A DNA stretch of 8,902 bases from SCUN01 sp964343975. Its GTDB lineage: Bacteria > Acidobacteriota > Vicinamibacteria > Vicinamibacterales > SCN-69-37. Made by a program: the position numbers and the translations under genes. Below are positions 6,795 to 8,902 of the stretch, one piece after another. Within the stretch, counting starts at the first letter, position 1; each line of letters starts with the position of its first letter. A model generated the notes under the pieces. That model was not told the DNA's origin. It made no database searches and saw nothing but the letters and a program-made list of their open reading frames with translations. The DNA lies in NCBI GenBank assembly GCA_964343975.1, contig CAYFLU010000139.1, positions 1 to 8,902 on the forward strand, given 5' to 3'.

Positions 6795-8902
6795 CTACTT
6801 GATCGTCTTCATCAACTCCGCGACGGCCGCTTCCAGCTGCTGGTCCTTGTTCTTGATGACCACCGCGTAGTCGTTCATCACGACCACATCGGGCGTCGTC
6901 TGCATGTTCTCGAGGAACTGGCCCTTCGCGTTCTGCACGCCGACCCCAGGCACGCCCCAGCGCGTGTTCTGATCCGCGAGCGTTTCCCAGCCCGCGAACG
7001 TGCACGTGCCCGGCGTGGGCATGCCGACGAGCTTGCCGATGCCGAGCGACTGATACGCGTACACGTAGCAGTGGCCGTCGCTGTAGTTCGCTTCGCCGCC
7101 GATCGTGATGCTTGGCTTCGTCCACCGGAAGTTCGGCTCGAAGCCGTTGGCGCGCGTGCCCGTCGTGTAGGTGAAGAACTGCTGGCCCGTGAGGAACATG
7201 GCCAGATCCGCGACCAGATCACCGCCGCCGTTGAAGCGCGTGTCGACGACGATGCCCTTCTTGCCGACGTAGCGGCCGAGCGCGTCTTCCACCGTCGTGC
7301 GGTACGCGCCGTCGTTCATGCCGGGCAGATGCACGTACCCGAGCGCGCCGTTGCTGAGGCGCTCGACATCGTCTTGATTCCGCTTCACCCAGCGCGTGTA
7401 GAGCAGGCGGTTTTCGTCAGCGAGCGAGATCGGCGTCACGACGATGTCGCGCTTGGCGCCCGCGTCGCTGACGGTGAGGAGCACCTTCTTGCCGGCCTTG
7501 CGGTTCAGGAACAGCGCGAGGTCCTTGTCGGCCGCAATCGCTTCGCCGTCGATCGCGTCGATGATCGTGCCGGCCTTGATGTTGAGGCCGGCGCGCGCGA
7601 GCGGGCCGTCCTTCAGCACTTCGGTGATCTTCACGCCCGCGCCCTTGTAGGCCGGGTCATAGAAGGCGCCGAGCGAGGCCGTGGCGTCCGCGTTGGCGCC
7701 CGAGCCGGTGTAGGTGGCGCCGCTGTGGCTGATGTTCAGTTCGCCCAGCATCTCCGCCAGCATCTCGGCGAAGTCGACGTTGTTGCTGATGCCCGGCAGG
7801 TACTTGAGGTACGCCGTCTTCATCGCCGCCCAGTCGATGCCGTGGTAGGTGCCGTTGTAGAACGTGTTCTTCGTGCGCCGCCACACGTGCTCGAACGCGG
7901 CCGCGCGCTCAGCGGCCGGATCACTGCGCATCTCGCCGTTGATGCTGATGCCGTCGCGCTTGCCGCTGGCGGGATCGATTTTCGAGATGTTGCCGTCGGC
8001 GAGGAGGAAGAGCGACTTCTGGTCTTTGTCCCACTCGAGCGTGCCGCCGTTGGCGTTGAGCGCCACGAGCTGCTTCGTTTCCTTCGTGCGCAGGTTCGTG
8101 GTCCAGAGGTTCATCCCGCGTTCGAAGCGCGCGAGGTAGTACAACGTCTCGCCGTCCTTGCTCACCACAGCGTCGCCGAGCGACGAGGAGTGAATGGTGA
8201 AGCGGGCCTTGCGCGCATCGACGCCGTCGAGATCGAGCGCCACATCCTCCGGCTTGGCCGGCGCGTCTTTCTTCGCAGCGGCCGCCTTGTCCTCGGCTTC
8301 CTTCACGAGCGCGAACTCGTCTTTCGTCAACCGATAGCGGTCCCAGCTGTCGGTCGTGAAGAACATGCCGTAGACGTCCGCCTGGGCGCCGCCGCCCTGC
8401 GCTACGGCCTTGAGGCCGTCGCGGTTGCTCAGCCACAACATTGCCTTGCCGCCGAGGATCCACTTCGCGCCGCGATCATTGAAGCCGCTCTGCGTCAGGT
8501 TGATCGCCTTGCCGGTGCCGTCGGTCTTGATGAGGCCCACTTCGCCGGGCGCGACACCCGGCACGGAGTAATCGAAGAGCATCCACTTGCCGTCGGGACT
8601 CCACGAGAAGTCCTGTCGATTCTGGTCACTCGCGAAGATCTCGGCGCTCGTGAGGAGCGTGCGCGCCTGCTTGGTGGCGAGCGTGAGGATCTTCACCGTG
8701 TTGCGGTCTTCGACGAAGGCCAACTCCTTGCCGTCCGGCGAGTAGCGCGGCTGATCGTTCTCGTGCGTGTTCGACACGACCGGCGTCTCGGTAATCACCG
8801 TCGACGCGAAGAAGTACGGCTCCTCGTCCCGATGACGGGCTTCGAGAATCTGCCACTTGCCGCCGCGCTCAGACGCGTAGATCAGCGACTTGCCGTCGGG
8901 CG
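6795..8902 (-). CDS. Tricorn-like S41 family protease with PD40 propeller and PDZ domain, 5' end outside window
   Basis: The frame is open to the right edge. A GTG at 8798 is internal, because 34 further in-frame codons upstream encode propeller sequence (PDGKSLIYASERGG), so the true start and any signal peptide lie outside. Numbering from GTG 8798 (667 codons): PD40 blades YSPDGKELAFVED (about 19-31), WSPDGKWMLFDYS (66-78) and SKDGETLYYLA (213-223). A charged Ala/Lys insert (about 165-185) precedes LDLDGVDARKARF, a tricorn-family feature. The C1 helical domain (about 295-360) ends in GELNISHSG, PDZ spans about 385-460, and the S41 core about 465-640. The catalytic tetrad of tricorn (Ser, His, Ser, Glu) appears intact as S357, H358, S573 (in NYSDG) and E630 (in FLENM), with the oxyanion-side loop RFNGGGD at 521-527. 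It is expected to be an active peptidase of peptides or misfolded proteins, probably in the envelope. It ends TAG just before the 101-bp repeat. Confidence 0.93.
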   Translation of the reverse strand, partial: PDGKSLIYASERGGKWQILEARHRDEEPYFFASTVITETPVVSNTHENDQPRYSPDGKELAFVEDRNTVKILTLATKQARTLLTSAEIFASDQNRQDFSWSPDGKWMLFDYSVPGVAPGEVGLIKTDGTGKAINLTQSGFNDRGAKWILGGKAMLWLSNRDGLKAVAQGGGAQADVYGMFFTTDSWDRYRLTKDEFALVKEAEDKAAAAKKDAPAKPEDVALDLDGVDARKARFTIHSSSLGDAVVSKDGETLYYLARFERGMNLWTTNLRTKETKQLVALNANGGTLEWDKDQKSLFLLADGNISKIDPASGKRDGISINGEMRSDPAAERAAAFEHVWRRTKNTFYNGTYHGIDWAAMKTAYLKYLPGISNNVDFAEMLAEMLGELNISHSGATYTGSGANADATASLGAFYDPAYKGAGVKITEVLKDGPLARAGLNIKAGTIIDAIDGEAIAADKDLALFLNRKAGKKVLLTVSDAGAKRDIVVTPISLADENRLLYTRWVKRNQDDVERLSNGALGYVHLPGMNDGAYRTTVEDALGRYVGKKGIVVDTRFNGGGDLVADLAMFLTGQQFFTYTTGTRANGFEPNFRWTKPSITIGGEANYSDGHCYVYAYQSLGIGKLVGMPTPGTCTFAGWETLADQNTRWGVPGVGVQNAKGQFLENMQTTPDVVVMNDYAVVIKNKDQQLEAAVAELMKTIK

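Noticed and set aside
6686..6798. Target-site duplication around the 101-bp repeat
   Set aside because: The flanks (…GCGGACC left, CACTACTT right) show no matching direct repeat, so a transposition footprint cannot be claimed.
4765..6870. 701-codon open frame on the plus strand
   Set aside because: It runs antisense across the PD40 and dehydrogenase genes and is Arg/His-rich low-quality sequence without recognisable domains.
6763..7125. Upstream extension of the dehydrogenase to 7125
   Set aside because: This stretch overlaps the protease gene in another frame and encodes Arg/His-rich sequence unlike any dehydrogenase N-terminus.
8796..8798. GTG as the true start of the S41 protease
   Set aside because: The frame continues upstream to the window edge with clear PD40 propeller sequence, so this GTG is an internal Val codon.
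1..8902. CRISPR arrays, tRNA/rRNA genes, insertion sequences, phage or toxin-antitoxin genes
   Set aside because: No regularly spaced direct repeats, RNA-gene signatures or transposase/integrase-like proteins were found; the only notable repeat is the 101-bp inverted element.

Overview
The window is GC-rich, gene-dense bacterial DNA with very short intergenic gaps. The gene content suggests a Vicinamibacteria-type acidobacterium, with Gemmatimonadota as the alternative. The pointers are a tricorn-like S41 protease with a PD40 propeller, a secreted BNR/VPS10-type propeller protein with a glycine/arginine-rich linker, and a membrane-anchored PD40 propeller of the kind usually attached to acidobacterial Ser/Thr kinases. 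This placement is inferred from protein families; there is no rRNA or other phylogenetic marker here.

Layout: (a) 1-1709, minus strand, a secreted BNR-repeat propeller protein whose 3' end lies outside the window. (b) 1710-1831, a divergent intergenic region with a perfect 17-bp palindrome. (c) 1832-2734, plus strand, a 7-TM protein with a coiled coil and a C-terminal four-cysteine motif but no enzymatic output domain. (d) 2725-2753, a GC-rich hairpin spanning two convergent stop codons. (e) 8902 down to 2744, four minus-strand genes in transcription order: a tricorn-like S41 protease (5' end outside the window), a VAT-1/quinone-oxidoreductase-type dehydrogenase, a membrane-anchored PD40 propeller without a kinase domain, and a VOC-cupin-cupin fusion. 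The last three are separated by 30 and 5 bp and look like one transcription unit. The protease and the dehydrogenase are separated by, and partly overlap, a 101-bp symmetric palindromic repeat at 6692-6792.

The minus-strand cluster combines proteolysis, a redox enzyme, an extracytoplasmic propeller and a small-molecule-binding cupin/glyoxalase-fold protein. No single pathway is evident, and joint function is inferred only from spacing. The most unusual items are the 101-bp repeat, which appears to supply the start codon and first 24 residues of the dehydrogenase, and the 7-TM/four-cysteine protein. No RNA genes, CRISPR arrays, transposases or phage genes were seen.
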